Origin: JAWRCU01 sp033542235
Lineage (GTDB): Bacteria; Pseudomonadota; Alphaproteobacteria; Rhizobiales; Rhizobiaceae
Reading direction: 5' to 3'
DNA: 64,000 nucleotides
NCBI RefSeq assembly: GCF_033542235.1
Contig: NZ_JAWRCU010000021.1
Location: 1 to 64,000, forward strand
The position numbers were made by a program, and so were the translations under genes. Shown here piece by piece: positions 8,053-15,668 of this stretch (within the stretch, counting starts at the first letter, position 1; every line of letters starts with the position of its first letter). The notes beneath the pieces are model-generated. The model saw only the letters and a program-made list of their open reading frames with translations. It was not told where the DNA came from and made no database searches.

Positions 8053-8283
8053 TCAGTTTGAATTTCCGCCAGCTCGATCGATCGCATCAAGGATCATGGC
8101 ACGATGACGATAGAAGGTGCGCAACGTTCCCTCGTAGAGTTCGAGTTGGTGTTCTGCGTACCGGGTGCTGAGGCCGGCGCTTTCCAGCCTAGCGATGCAA
8201 AGCCGCTGCATCGTCGCGCGCTGTTGTCCCGCGACGATGATCTTGTCGGCACGAACGAGGTGGCCGACGCTCCATGGCCAAGT
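8053..8283 (-). pseudogene. Unrecognised truncated gene (C-terminal part)
   Basis: A minus-strand frame reads as a plausible helical protein: LVRADKIIVAGQQRATMQRL, then ARLESAGLSTRYAEHQLELY and TFYRHRAMILDAIDRAGG, stopping at 8053. No start codon with a ribosome site precedes it, so it looks 5'-truncated, perhaps by the neighbouring IS fragment. I cannot name the family. The 15 bp around its stop (8048-8062) are identical to those at the stop of the DUF6894 gene at 26266-26280. Confidence 0.35.
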
Positions 8284-8358
8284 CCGGCATGGGCCATTGA
8301 AACCGCATCACAGCCGAACTTGGCAGTACCATATTGTTCGGCGATAAAAAAAGTTAGA

Positions 8359-8573
8359 TTAGGTGCGCTTTTTGTACGGACCGCGCGGTCCCCGCTTCGG
8401 CGCAAAAGCGTCCATCATCCCGCACCAGAGCTTGTCAGTCACGCCAGCGGCCATCGCGGGCGACATGCGCAGCGTCTTGCGAACGCGGATCATGTTGTAC
8501 CAAACGGTGTACAGAGCGACCATGGGGACGTGGTTCTCGAACTTCTTCAAGAACGCATTGGTAAGGCGCAGCG
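8359..8573 (-). mobile_element. 3' fragment of an IS1-family transposase gene
   Basis: About 70 codons encode a tail typical of rhizobial IS1-type transposases: LTNAFLKKFENHVPMVALYT, YNMIRVRKTLRMSPAMAAGV and the proline/basic end PKRGPRGPYKKRT. The N-terminal HTH and the first catalytic residues are absent, and the frame upstream is unrelated. It is a decayed remnant with no detectable inverted repeats. Confidence 0.7.
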
Positions 8574-8718
8574 CGGTCCGGCTCGGCTCACAACATTTCC
8601 AACTTGCTAGTCCGCGCGAGGGGGTTAAAATCGCCGCATCATTGGATCGTCTCTCTCGGGTACTTCCGTGGACAGAGAGACAGAGTCGTCCTCCCGCCCG
8701 CCGATGTGGAGCAATGCG

Positions 8719-8910
8719 ATGACCCTCTCGTCCAGCCTGCTCCATATCGAAATGACTTTCGATTGCCCGTTCTGCGCGCATCCCTTGGTGAAGACGGGAA
8801 CCTGGTTTCAGACGACCAGTGGATTCAGATGCGTACGATGCCAAAAACAGGTACGGATCACCTATAGCGACAAGGTCGCGCTGTTCGACAAGCACGCCAA
8901 TTCGACCTAG
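8719..8910 (+). CDS. Small zinc-ribbon protein, 63 aa
   Basis: The protein starts at ATG 8719 (an earlier in-frame ATG at 8704 is possible). It carries two Cys pairs, DCPFCAHPL and FRCVRCQKQ, about 20 residues apart, which should form one zinc ribbon. It ends KVALFDKHANST. Short proteins with this spacing (CPxC ... CxxC, then KxxLFxKH) occur widely and uncharacterised in rhizobia. It is probably cytosolic and may bind nucleic acid; that role is inference from the fold only. Confidence 0.65.
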   Translation: MTLSSSLLHIEMTFDCPFCAHPLVKTGTWFQTTSGFRCVRCQKQVRITYSDKVALFDKHANST

Positions 8911-9140
8911 CCGCTTGCAATGCCCACTCCGGTCCGGGCCAAACGATTGGTTTGTCGGCCGTCTTAGCCGACAACCATTGTGGCCGAAGCGCATCTCGTT
9001 TAGAACGCACTGTCGATCTTGCTAGTCGAACTTTGTTCCGGCGCGTCGCGCCTCCGACGATCTTCCCTTCAACATCGATCACGCCTGTGCATGGCGACCT
9101 GCCAGCGTTGAATTCGCATCCCGGCATCGGAGGAGTCGAA

Positions 9141-9350
9141 ATGGCAACCGGAATTGTGAAGTTCTTCAATCCCAACAAAGGGTTTGGCTTTATTACCCCT
9201 GATGACGGCTCGTCGGATGTTTTTGTCCACGTTTCCGCTGTCGAACGCGCAGGAATGCAGAGCCTGGTTGAGGGCCAGAAAGTGAGCTTCGACGTCGTTA
9301 TGGATCCACGTAAGGGCAAAACCAACGCTGACAATCTTCGAGCTATTTAG
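9141..9350 (+). CDS. cspA: CspA-family cold-shock protein (copy 1)
   Basis: A 69-residue single cold-shock domain with both RNA-binding signatures intact: GIVKFFNPNKGFGFITPDDG (RNP1) and DVFVHVSAV (RNP2). Such proteins bind single-stranded RNA/DNA and act as RNA chaperones under cold or other stress. The start ATG at 9141 follows a strong GGAGGAG site. Unlike the other two copies it lacks their shared untranslated sequences and ends NADNLRAI, so it is the divergent paralogue. A 350-bp leader without any supportable gene precedes the next feature. Confidence 0.93.
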   Translation: MATGIVKFFNPNKGFGFITPDDGSSDVFVHVSAVERAGMQSLVEGQKVSFDVVMDPRKGKTNADNLRAI

Positions 9351-9703
9351 ATTTCACTTCACCACGAGGCCTATCACGATACGCCGGTCGAAGTGGATTT
9401 TCGGTTGAGTTCTCGAGTAACCGAGCCCGATCATATAGAAGGTTAATCTCGGTTTCTGCGCTTCTGTCCTTTAGCCATTTTCGGGGAGTCCCTTCGACAA
9501 CGCAGGGACAGGCTGGGATTGTGCCTGGCCGTTGCGTCTGGTTTAACGCTCACAAGCTGACGATTTACGATCGAGATGCGTCATACCATTTGGAGAATTC
9601 GACCCTGAATATCTCCATCTGAGAACCCAATGAGGACCGCAGGTTCAGCCTGAAGCTGACCAAGGGCGGGCGCGTCGAGACCGCTGGCGCCGGAGCGATA
9701 GCA
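9351..9703. other. Intergenic, nothing recognised
   Basis: No start-signal-supported frame, tRNA or repeat is visible between the csp gene and the broken DUF6894 gene. Confidence 0.5.
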
Positions 9704-9965
9704 ATGCCACGCTTCTATTTTGATTGCACGGATGACGGCCGATGGGTCGAGGACCAGCTGGGCACAGAGCGCAGCAACCCCGACAAGGCGTTCGAAGAAC
9801 GCCGTTAGGGCTTTAGGCGCGATCGGAAGCGAAGAGTTCTCAGCCGAACGCATTCCTCGCGAAGTTCAGATGATTGTGCTCGACGCAACGCGCTCACCTC
9901 TGGTCCGTGTTTCAATCCGTATCCAGTCCGAAGATCTTGCCGGAAACGCATTGGAAGTGGATTGA
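9704..9965 (+). pseudogene. DUF6894 protein gene with a single-base frameshift
   Basis: ATG 9704 begins MPRFYFDCTDDGRWVEDQLG, the usual DUF6894 start, and runs to TAG at 9806. Removing one base (the C at 9800) lets the frame continue as FEEAVRALGAIGSEEFSAE and end VSIRIQSEDLAGNALEVD, the family's C-terminal half. The intended product is about 86 residues. DUF6894 proteins are small, abundant rhizobial proteins of unknown function. An intact paralogue lies at 26271-26522 on the other strand. A sequencing error is the main alternative to true decay. Confidence 0.8.
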
Positions 9966-10068
9966 AGGCACGAGCGGCGCAGGTTGGGCCGTAGCATCCG
10001 AACACGGGCCGCTTCTCGCGGGAACATACGTTGTGCTTGCTAGGTGGACGACCCTCTAGCTGCGCACC

Positions 10069-10416
10069 TTACCGTGAGCCCACCGTCGATCCCTGGCGGT
10101 GAGACGATGGTTTCCGTTTCGCGACCGTCTCCCCGCGAAGCTGCAGCAGCTTGTCCGGGTATCGCCCGACGACACGGTTAACAGTCTCGGCAGGGATCGG
10201 TATACCGTCCCGAATGGCCGCCGTGACGATCCGATCAAATCGCTTGTCGCGGCGCTCGCGGGTCAGGTAGTTGCGCAGCTGATCGGGTTCGCCTGAACGA
10301 AGCTCTTGACGCGTTCGGGCAACGTATCGCTCTTGGGCTGAGGTGAGCCCGATCACTCCGCCTTCCCGCTTACCTGTGGCGCGGTTTACCCGGCCCGTGA
10401 CGTCGAGGGCAAACAA
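10069..10416 (-). pseudogene. C-terminal fragment of a phage head-morphogenesis/minor head protein
   Basis: The 115-residue frame resembles the C-terminal part of minor head proteins from rhizobial prophages: FALDVTGRVNRATGKREGG, then GLTSAQERYVARTRQELRSG and LRNYLTRERRDKRFDRIV, and GRYPDKLLQLRGETVAK near the end. The natural protein would begin several hundred residues earlier. Here the frame opens at 10416 with no ribosome site and unrelated DNA upstream, so only the tail remains. It may come from the same prophage as the fragments at 22510-23030. Confidence 0.6.
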
Positions 10417-10791
10417 TCACGCTTCCCTCACCGCTCGCGGCTCCCGCGAAGCGGGTCGTGCATGAAGGCGCGAAGCGGTCGTTCAGTCGGCCGCCAACCT
10501 AAGCGCTCTCGCCAATGCGCTTCCGGCACCGGTCAGAGCGCTTGTCCCGTCGTGATCTGCCCAACCCCAATCTCCCGGATGGGAGAATGCTCCCAAATGC
10601 CCGGAAGTGTTCAGGGTGAGGTGAACGGCTTGCATTGAGAGCAATTCAAGCCTATATACCGGTTATCGATGTTTGCAGTTGATACTGTTTCTGCGCTCTG
10701 GCGCCCGACAATCTTCCTCAAATCTCGACGAATATGACGTTTGGCATGTGGCCAGACGCGAAATTCTGTGCCGATTTGAAAGGAAATCGTC
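10417..10791. other. Intergenic leader region of csp copy 2
   Basis: No gene is supported here. A small hairpin (TCTCCC-GGAT-GGGAGA) lies at 10571-10586. The last ~50 bp before ATG 10792 resemble the leader of csp copy 3, including a near-identical 20 bp up to the start codon. Confidence 0.55.
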
Positions 10792-11001
10792 ATGAACACT
10801 GGAACCGTAAAGTTCTTCAATGCGACCAAGGGCTTCGGCTTTATCGCTCCTGAAACGGGCGGTGCGGACGTATTTGTCCATATCTCTGCTGTAGAGCGTG
10901 CCGGTATGCGCACAATCGTAGAAGGCCAGAAGCTGAGCTTCGATGTCGTGCAGGACCGCCGGAATGGCAAGAGCGCGGCCGAGAACCTTCAGGCCGCCTA
11001 A
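10792..11001 (+). CDS. cspA: CspA-family cold-shock protein (copy 2)
   Basis: A 69-residue cold-shock domain: TVKFFNATKGFGFIAPETGG and DVFVHISAVERAGMRTIVEG keep the aromatic RNA-binding surface. The tail VQDRRNGKSAAENLQAA is almost the same as that of copy 3 (15669-15878). The start ATG is preceded by AAAGGAAATCGTC, also shared with copy 3. The coding, 5' leader and 3' trailer similarity shows the two are recent or conserved paralogues under the same post-transcriptional control. A rho-independent terminator follows at 11066. Confidence 0.95.
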   Translation: MNTGTVKFFNATKGFGFIAPETGGADVFVHISAVERAGMRTIVEGQKLSFDVVQDRRNGKSAAENLQAA

Positions 11002-11008
11002 GGAATGT

Positions 11009-11040
11009 CGCTTCTGGTCTTTGACCACGGATGTACTGGC
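11009..11040 (+). repeat. Conserved csp 3'-untranslated element, copy A
   Basis: These 32 bp, eight bases past the csp stop, are identical to 15630-15661 (minus strand) after csp copy 3; they contain CTGGTCTTTGACCACGG. The internal GGTCTTTGACC is a short dyad. Similarity continues at a lower level to the terminator. Perfect conservation outside coding sequence suggests an RNA element, such as a stability or regulator-binding site. Confidence 0.8.
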
Positions 11041-11065
11041 ACTGGCTGTCGAGGCGTTATGGAAA

Positions 11066-11089
11066 GGTCGGGCTCGCCCCGGCCTTTTT
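11066..11089 (+). terminator. Rho-independent terminator of csp copy 2
   Basis: The stem GGTCGGGC/CCCCGGCC (one G-U pair) with a short TCG loop is followed by TTTTTG. It ends about 90 bp after the csp stop. Confidence 0.8.
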
Positions 11090-11106
11090 GATTTTAGGGA
11101 TGACTA

Positions 11107-11337
11107 ATGATGCGTAATGCAATTGCAGAGGCCGTGTTTAGGCCGAAGCCGACGGTTAGAGGAAGTAAGGGCGACGCGACCACACAAGCCGCACGAGAGA
11201 TCATGGACGAAGAGGTAGCAGCTCGCGAGTCGAAGACCGAACGGCTTAGACTGGCTCGACTGGCTAAAGAAGCTGCCGAGCCCGTTGTTACACCGAAGCC
11301 GAAACGGACTTCGGTAAAGCGGCGTGGCGGCGCCTGA
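11107..11337 (+). CDS. Small basic hypothetical protein, 76 aa
   Basis: The protein has a conserved-looking core AVFRPKPTVRGSKGDATTQ, then AREIMDEEVAARESKTERLR and a basic Pro/Lys tail (PKPKRTSVKRRGGA). The layout matches short uncharacterised rhizobial proteins that I have seen with the pattern ARxIxxEExxxREAKTxRLR. It is probably cytosolic, with a charged helix at residues 30-62. ATG 11107 (with ATG 11110 next) follows AGGGA at suitable spacing. It lies just after the csp terminator and so is transcribed separately. Confidence 0.6.
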   Translation: MMRNAIAEAVFRPKPTVRGSKGDATTQAAREIMDEEVAARESKTERLRLARLAKEAAEPVVTPKPKRTSVKRRGGA

Positions 11338-11497
11338 CCCGATCACAGGGAGGCAAGCGACTGGCGGAACCTCTCGAGAAGCTTAGGGCGGAGCATCATA
11401 GGGCGGCATCTGAAGGGAACGCTAAGGCCGGATGCGGCTATCACAGCGTAAGCCGCGCACAAGCCAAAATCCTCAATCACCAGCACCGGCGGTACCC

Positions 11498-11800
11498 ATG
11501 GACGAAAAATATTCCAAGGCGCGAGGGCATTTTTTCGCCGCAATAAGGGCGCTGGCAGCGTCATCAGACAGCATTCAAACGAGGCTGATCGAAGCGAATG
11601 AGAGTATTTTCGAAGTCACCATCGATGAGTTTCAGGGTGACCCGGAGCTGAAGGTTAAGTTTGCAAGGATTTTGGACCTCCTGGCCGTTGATCAGGACGA
11701 CATGGTAACTACCGCTGTTGAGACAGCGGCGCACATGACGGATTTTGAAGCGGTTAAAGTTGCGGACTTGATCTGCGATTTTTGCTTCGAATTAATTTAG
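11498..11800 (+). CDS. Hypothetical acidic protein, 100 aa
   Basis: From ATG 11498 the frame encodes an all-helical acidic protein (MDEKYSKARGHFFAAIRALA ... FQGDPELKVKFARILDLLAV ... ending ICDFCFELI). There is no signal peptide or membrane span, and I see no DNA-binding motif. The frame is open further upstream (from 11432), but that part is proline/arginine-rich with no ribosome site, so the later start is preferred. No family recognised. Confidence 0.5.
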   Translation: MDEKYSKARGHFFAAIRALAASSDSIQTRLIEANESIFEVTIDEFQGDPELKVKFARILDLLAVDQDDMVTTAVETAAHMTDFEAVKVADLICDFCFELI

Positions 11801-12133
11801 ACCCGATGCGGCTAGATGCGCATATTGGAGGATAGCTTGGATGAGAATGCCATTCGCCGAGGTAGTTAAAACTGCGAAACTCGCTGGTCCGCCGCCAGAG
11901 CCGCGGCCTGATCTCCAACGATACTGCCCCCTCGGGCGAGGCTGGACCTGAGGCGATACGGCTAGAACGGCGGCTCCGAGCATTTTGGGGCGCTGAAGGA
12001 TCTAAGTGAGACAATCCGCCGGACGATCATCACGCTGACCGACGATGAACCGCCTTGGGTCTACCGGAAATAGAGGGGCGGACACGGCGGGCCGAGCTCT
12101 TGACGTCGATACCGAGTGCGCCAGTTTTTGGTC

Positions 12134-12310
12134 ATGCAATCGCGAAGAATTGAAGTCAGGGCACTTACGGAGGGCATTGAAGCCTATCGCTATGGGCAGC
12201 CGCGCACCACTTGTCCATATGAGCTCGACACGAGAGAGCACAGCGACTGGCTGTTGGGCTGGGATGAAGCGGCGAAGGTGGACCACGAAGACCATCCGAC
12301 CTTGAACTAA
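12134..12310 (+). CDS. Rmf/CrpP-like small protein, 58 aa
   Basis: The central motif EGIEAYRYGQPRTTCPYELD followed by HSDWLLGWDEA matches the Rmf/CrpP pattern (GxxAxxxGxxxxxCPY ... WxxGWxxA). Rmf drives ribosome dimerisation in stationary phase, while many alphaproteobacterial relatives are uncharacterised. It begins MQSRRIEVRALT at ATG 12134; GTG 12116 would add six residues. Cys and the aromatic positions are intact. The exact role here is not known. Confidence 0.7.
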   Translation: MQSRRIEVRALTEGIEAYRYGQPRTTCPYELDTREHSDWLLGWDEAAKVDHEDHPTLN

Positions 12311-12394
12311 TGCCGTCATCTCCGCGCGGCCAGCCGGCAAGCCCAAACTACAGCGCTGGCGCGCGTGCCAGCGGGCCGCTTGAGGGAGGAAACA

Positions 12395-12529
12395 TTGGAC
12401 AATCGAAATATTTGGATCATCGCGGCGGCGGTCGTGGTCGTTCTAGTTCTCGGCTACTATCTCTTTCGGCCCGCTGCCCAGACGCCCCCGGCCACGCCGC
12501 CAGCAACTACCCAGCAACCTGCCCAGTAA
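12395..12529 (+). CDS. Single-span small membrane protein, 44 aa, TTG start
   Basis: A perfect GGAGGA ribosome site ends five bases before TTG 12395, and the frame then encodes DNRNIWIIAAAVVVVLVLGY: a short polar N-terminus and one transmembrane helix at residues 5-21. A Pro/Thr/Ala/Gln tail (FRPAAQTPPATPPATTQQPA) follows. Rhizobia carry many such one-helix proteins with proline tails of unknown role. A terminator follows 44 bp after the stop, so it forms its own short transcription unit or the end of one with the Rmf-like gene. Confidence 0.7.
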   Translation: MDNRNIWIIAAAVVVVLVLGYYLFRPAAQTPPATPPATTQQPAQ

Positions 12530-12572
12530 GCGTGCCTCAACGGGCCGCATCGGCAAAAACCCCGTCGCAAGG

Positions 12573-12597
12573 AAGCCCGCCTTGAGCAGGCTTTTTC
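12573..12597 (+). terminator. Rho-independent terminator
   Basis: AAGCCCGC/GCAGGCTT form an 8-bp stem with one mismatch and a CTTGA loop, followed by a T run (TTTTT). It closes the small membrane-protein gene. Confidence 0.75.
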
Positions 12598-12773
12598 GTG
12601 GCGTGGCCGTAGCTGATATGTGCTAAGCTAATTTCGTCCGCCACATAAGCGAGGCCGCGTCGGCCCACCCCCGCAAAGTGCACATCAGGGCCGGCGCGTC
12701 AGCTTTGGTGGGCCATACCGTAGCGGAGCTGGTGTCCCGTTGCAATTCCTCACCATCATCCTAAAGTGCCGTG

Positions 12774-13004
12774 ATGTCACTTCGCCGAAAGCGAATACGC
12801 CAGCAGGCCGGGGCCGTTCACCCGATGGCGTCCGCGGCGCAGGCGAGATTGCTGGACCAATTGCGGAGCGCGCGCGCTGAGCTTGTCAATCTGGAGGACG
12901 AGTTCGACGCCGGCCTGCTTTCATCGACCGACGACCTGATAGCGAAAATCCGGACTGCCGAAGAAAAGCTTGCAGCCATCCGCGCGAAGATCAAGGCGAC
13001 GTAG
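12774..13004 (+). CDS. Small coiled-coil protein, 76 aa
   Basis: From ATG 12774 (GTG 12771 is adjacent) the protein has a basic start (MSLRRKRIRQQAG) and a long amphipathic region, ARLLDQLRSARAELVNLEDE and TDDLIAKIRTAEEKLAAIRA, ending in Lys-rich residues. Heptad spacing suggests a two-stranded coiled coil. There is no membrane segment and no recognised domain. No strong ribosome site is visible, so expression is uncertain. Confidence 0.5.
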   Translation: MSLRRKRIRQQAGAVHPMASAAQARLLDQLRSARAELVNLEDEFDAGLLSSTDDLIAKIRTAEEKLAAIRAKIKAT

Positions 13005-13238
13005 CGGGTGCGCAGAAATGCCGGCACATGGCTTTTGCTAGGGCAAGACCTTACCGGCGCGTCATGTGGCGACTAGTTGTGGTGGGGTGATACAGCATTG
13101 CGCTAACGCTCGCGCCGAGTGTAACGCCAACTGATACGCCCATCTCCAAGCTGCCAACAAGGACCCCTAGCGCGGCGCCGGAGTTGGCGCGGCAATGGTC
13201 GGAGCGGTTGGTCATGGGCTGCGTGGGTACGCCGTTGT

Positions 13239-13415
13239 TTATGCCCAGGCGAAGCAGCTCATCCGGGAATGGACTTCTGACGATGTGAAGAAGGCGCTGG
13301 AACCCGACCTGCAGGCGCGCTCGGCGGCTTGCAGCTTGGGCTCCAACGCGGCGGCATCGTCGGTCTGGACCTCCCCGATCGGCGCACGATCGAGTGCCTG
13401 GACGACCTTCAACAT
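13239..13415 (-). pseudogene. N-terminal fragment of an NAD-dependent aldehyde dehydrogenase gene
   Basis: ATG 13415 opens MLKVVQALDRAPIGEVQTDD followed by AAALEPKLQAAERA, matching the first ~35 residues of an aldehyde dehydrogenase subgroup often encoded beside acetolactate synthase in rhizobia. After that the frame is scrambled and stops at 13239; the catalytic Cys/Glu domains are gone. It starts 51 bp after the acetolactate synthase remnant, as expected for a former operon. Confidence 0.6.
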
Positions 13416-13466
13416 TGTCGATCTCCTCACATTTCGAATGCTGCGCTCCGGAATCACGGAGCTGTC

Positions 13467-13643
13467 TCAAGCACATTCCACGTCTGGCGTGCGGTTGCGC
13501 AACTCGTCGACCAGAACACGGGTGTTCTCGGAATAGTCGATCGGAACCTCGACCAGATGGACGCCGCCATCGGCGAATGCGGCCTCAAGCGTTGGAACAA
13601 GATCCTCGACCGCGCTCACTCGGGATCCCTTCGCGAACTGCGC
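13467..13643 (-). pseudogene. C-terminal fragment of an acetolactate synthase-like TPP enzyme gene
   Basis: About 58 codons encode AQFAKGSRVSAVEDLVPTLE, then AAFADGGVHLVEVPIDYSEN and a short tail to a stop at 13467. This is the C-terminal end of the thiamine-diphosphate-binding domain of acetolactate synthase/IlvB-type enzymes (compare the P-D/I-DYxEN motif). No start, FAD or TPP motif remains. With the following aldehyde dehydrogenase start it marks a deleted catabolic or biosynthetic operon. Confidence 0.65.
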
Positions 13644-13729
13644 GCGGCTTCAGAAGTATTGACCTGCGGGCGGTTGGTCTGGCGGCCCTCATGATCTCGC
13701 TCGATTAACCTTAGCCTAGTGCGATAAAC

Positions 13730-14917
13730 TTAGCCTGAGCCACTGCCTACGGGCGCATATACCTGCTGAGGGTCGGAGAGACCCTTCAGCGAAAATGCCC
13801 CGAGGTGCTCGGCGTTCAGACCAGAGGCTGTAACAAAACTTGCAGAGAGCAGAACTGGACGGCCCAGGTCGCGGCAGAGTCTCTCGATTCGCGCCGCGAG
13901 ATTGACGGCCGGACCAATGACGGTAAAGTCGAGCCGGTTCTCCCCGCCGATATTGCCGTACATCACATCGCCGATATGCAAAGCGATGCCATAGTCGATC
14001 CTCGCCTCGCCGATGTCGATCCGCCCAGCGTTAAATGCGGCAAGCGCCTTTTGCGCGTTGTCAGCCGCAGCGAGTGCGCGGGCGCAGGCCGAGGCCGGAT
14101 CCTTGTCAAGGATCGGAAAGATCGCCAGAAGCGCGTCGCCGAGGAATTTCAGCACCTCGCCGCCGCTGGCATCGAGCGCTGCGCACATACAGCCGAAATA
14201 CTCGTTGAGAAGCTCGATCAGGGCATCGCGCGGCAGTCGTTCGGAAAGGCTGGTGAAGCCACGAAGATCGCAAAGCCAGATAACCGCGCGGATGGTCTCG
14301 CCCATGCCGCGCCGGATCGCCCCCTCCAACACGCGCGCGCCGGCCTGGCGGCCGACATAGGTTTCGAGGAGAGTGCGCGCCGTGAGGCGCAGCGCCTGAA
14401 TCTCCAGATTGACCGCGATGCCCGGCGTGATGGTCTCCAGCAGCTCCATTTCCTCGTCGGAAAAGCCACCGGGCCGTTTGGTCGCCACCGACAGGAGCTT
14501 CTTCGTTCCGTCCGAGAAGGGAATGCTCAGCGCGACGTAGTCGGTCATGCCGTCGCGGCGAAGGTCGGAGAGGATGTTGAACTCGCCGTCACGCGGCGGT
14601 GCGCCAGGATCGCAGCGCACCGATCCGCCGCCGCTATACACCGTCTTAACCGGGCTGTTCTCCAGAACGGGCAGCGATTCGGCAGTGAGGCGGAAGAAAC
14701 GCTCCGAGACGCCGTTCCCGAGATCCCACCGCACACTGTACGAATAGACCTGCGGGTGCAGGATCGGCACCCCGGTGACGAGCCGCGAGACCTCGATGCC
14801 TTGAGCAAGGAGCTGCTCTGCGAGGGCCGCAAGGAAAGCTTTGGGCTCGGTGATCCGTCTTGCATCAGTCAACAGCCAGTAGATGAGCGGACTTTCGAGG
14901 GCGAGCCAGTGAGCCAT
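13730..14917 (-). CDS. Class III adenylate cyclase
   Basis: A 395-residue soluble protein with an N-terminal sensor-like region (about residues 1-175, possibly GAF-like) and a C-terminal class III cyclase domain. Metal-binding Asp residues are D217 (CDLRGFTSLSER) and D261 (FLGDALLAIFP). Lys257 (EVLKFLGD) and Asp330 (RLDFTVIG) are the pair that selects adenine, and N339/R343 (NLAARIE) stabilise the transition state. All are present, so it should make cAMP. Rhizobia carry many such cyclases, commonly fused to different sensors. It is transcribed toward the remnant operon and has no obvious partner. Confidence 0.88.
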   Translation of the reverse strand: MAHWLALESPLIYWLLTDARRITEPKAFLAALAEQLLAQGIEVSRLVTGVPILHPQVYSYSVRWDLGNGVSERFFRLTAESLPVLENSPVKTVYSGGGSVRCDPGAPPRDGEFNILSDLRRDGMTDYVALSIPFSDGTKKLLSVATKRPGGFSDEEMELLETITPGIAVNLEIQALRLTARTLLETYVGRQAGARVLEGAIRRGMGETIRAVIWLCDLRGFTSLSERLPRDALIELLNEYFGCMCAALDASGGEVLKFLGDALLAIFPILDKDPASACARALAAADNAQKALAAFNAGRIDIGEARIDYGIALHIGDVMYGNIGGENRLDFTVIGPAVNLAARIERLCRDLGRPVLLSASFVTASGLNAEHLGAFSLKGLSDPQQVYAPVGSGSG

Positions 14918-14962
14918 GGGAAGAGCGTAAAACCCAATAAGGATGGGAGCAATAAGTGTTGC

Positions 14963-15190
14963 CTATGCGGACATTGATGCGCTGAGGATCGAGCTTTCTA
15001 TCTGTGTCCGGAACCAGCGGAGGGTCTCAAGTGTCGAGGGCAATGCGTTCTGCTTCCTGGCTAGAACTTCCAGCTCCTTGAATCGCAATGCGAACAGCCT
15101 GTGATCAGGTAGGGCATGCAGAAGGGAGCTCACGATGATCTTAAGCCCGTCGATCTGCCCTTGCATTTCCAGTTGTTCTTCTTCGTTCAC
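14963..15190 (-). CDS. Hypothetical helical protein, 75 aa
   Basis: A GTG start at 15190 sits 5 bp after GGAGAC. The protein (MNEEEQLEMQGQIDGLKIIV ... ending IESSILSASMSA) is predicted all-helical and acidic, with an amphipathic N-terminal helix that may dimerise. There is no signal peptide. No family is recognised. It lies just upstream of, and co-oriented with, the adenylate cyclase (46-bp gap) and could be co-transcribed with it. Confidence 0.55.
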   Translation of the reverse strand: MNEEEQLEMQGQIDGLKIIVSSLLHALPDHRLFALRFKELEVLARKQNALPSTLETLRWFRTQIESSILSASMSA

Positions 15191-15581
15191 GGTCGTCTCC
15201 TGAAGGGCCCGGTGCGAAGTTCGGCTGCGATCCACCGAGCCGGATCGATCCGCGAGGCTATTAAGGTAGCAGCGTACCCCCGTCATCCAACGCGGCGGCA
15301 CCATATACCTGTACCGCCCGGGTCGACCGATTAGCTTTCCGCCAACTAGCAGATCCCGAGCAAACAAGTACGCTTGGCCACCTGATTAGGCCCGAATGGT
15401 CGCCAGCCGCGCTAGCGGCTGTTACCGGAGCTTCTCCTCTTTCCTGAACTTCGTCAGGAACGACTGCCATTTCCGCTGCGGATGACCCGCGTTGCGGCGC
15501 CGTCGCTAAGTCGTCCTTGAATTGCGGCTTTTGGCTTCTGGGCACCCGCCTCTATGTGCCTGAGTCCACTCCGTCTAAACG

Positions 15582-15605
15582 AAAAAGGCCGAGCGAACCC
15601 GGCCT
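15582..15605 (-). terminator. Rho-independent terminator of csp copy 3
   Basis: Reading on the minus strand, GGCCG/CGGCC flank a GGTTCGCT-type loop and are followed by TTTTTC. It is homologous in position and sequence to the csp copy 2 terminator. Confidence 0.8.
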
Positions 15606-15629
15606 CTTATGTGCGCCTCAATGGTCAGG

Positions 15630-15661
15630 GCCAGTACATCCGTGGTCAAAGACCAGAAGCG
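15630..15661 (-). repeat. Conserved csp 3'-untranslated element, copy B
   Basis: This is the second copy of the 32-bp element found after csp copy 2, identical at every position and in the same orientation relative to its gene. It ends 8 bases from the csp stop. Confidence 0.8.
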
Positions 15662-15668
15662 CAGTTAC

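Noticed and set aside
13051..13238. Minus-strand Gly/Ala/Val-rich frame (glycine-zipper-like)
   Set aside because: It is part of the scrambled remnant region and overlaps a frame continuing from the aldehyde dehydrogenase fragment; no start or ribosome site.
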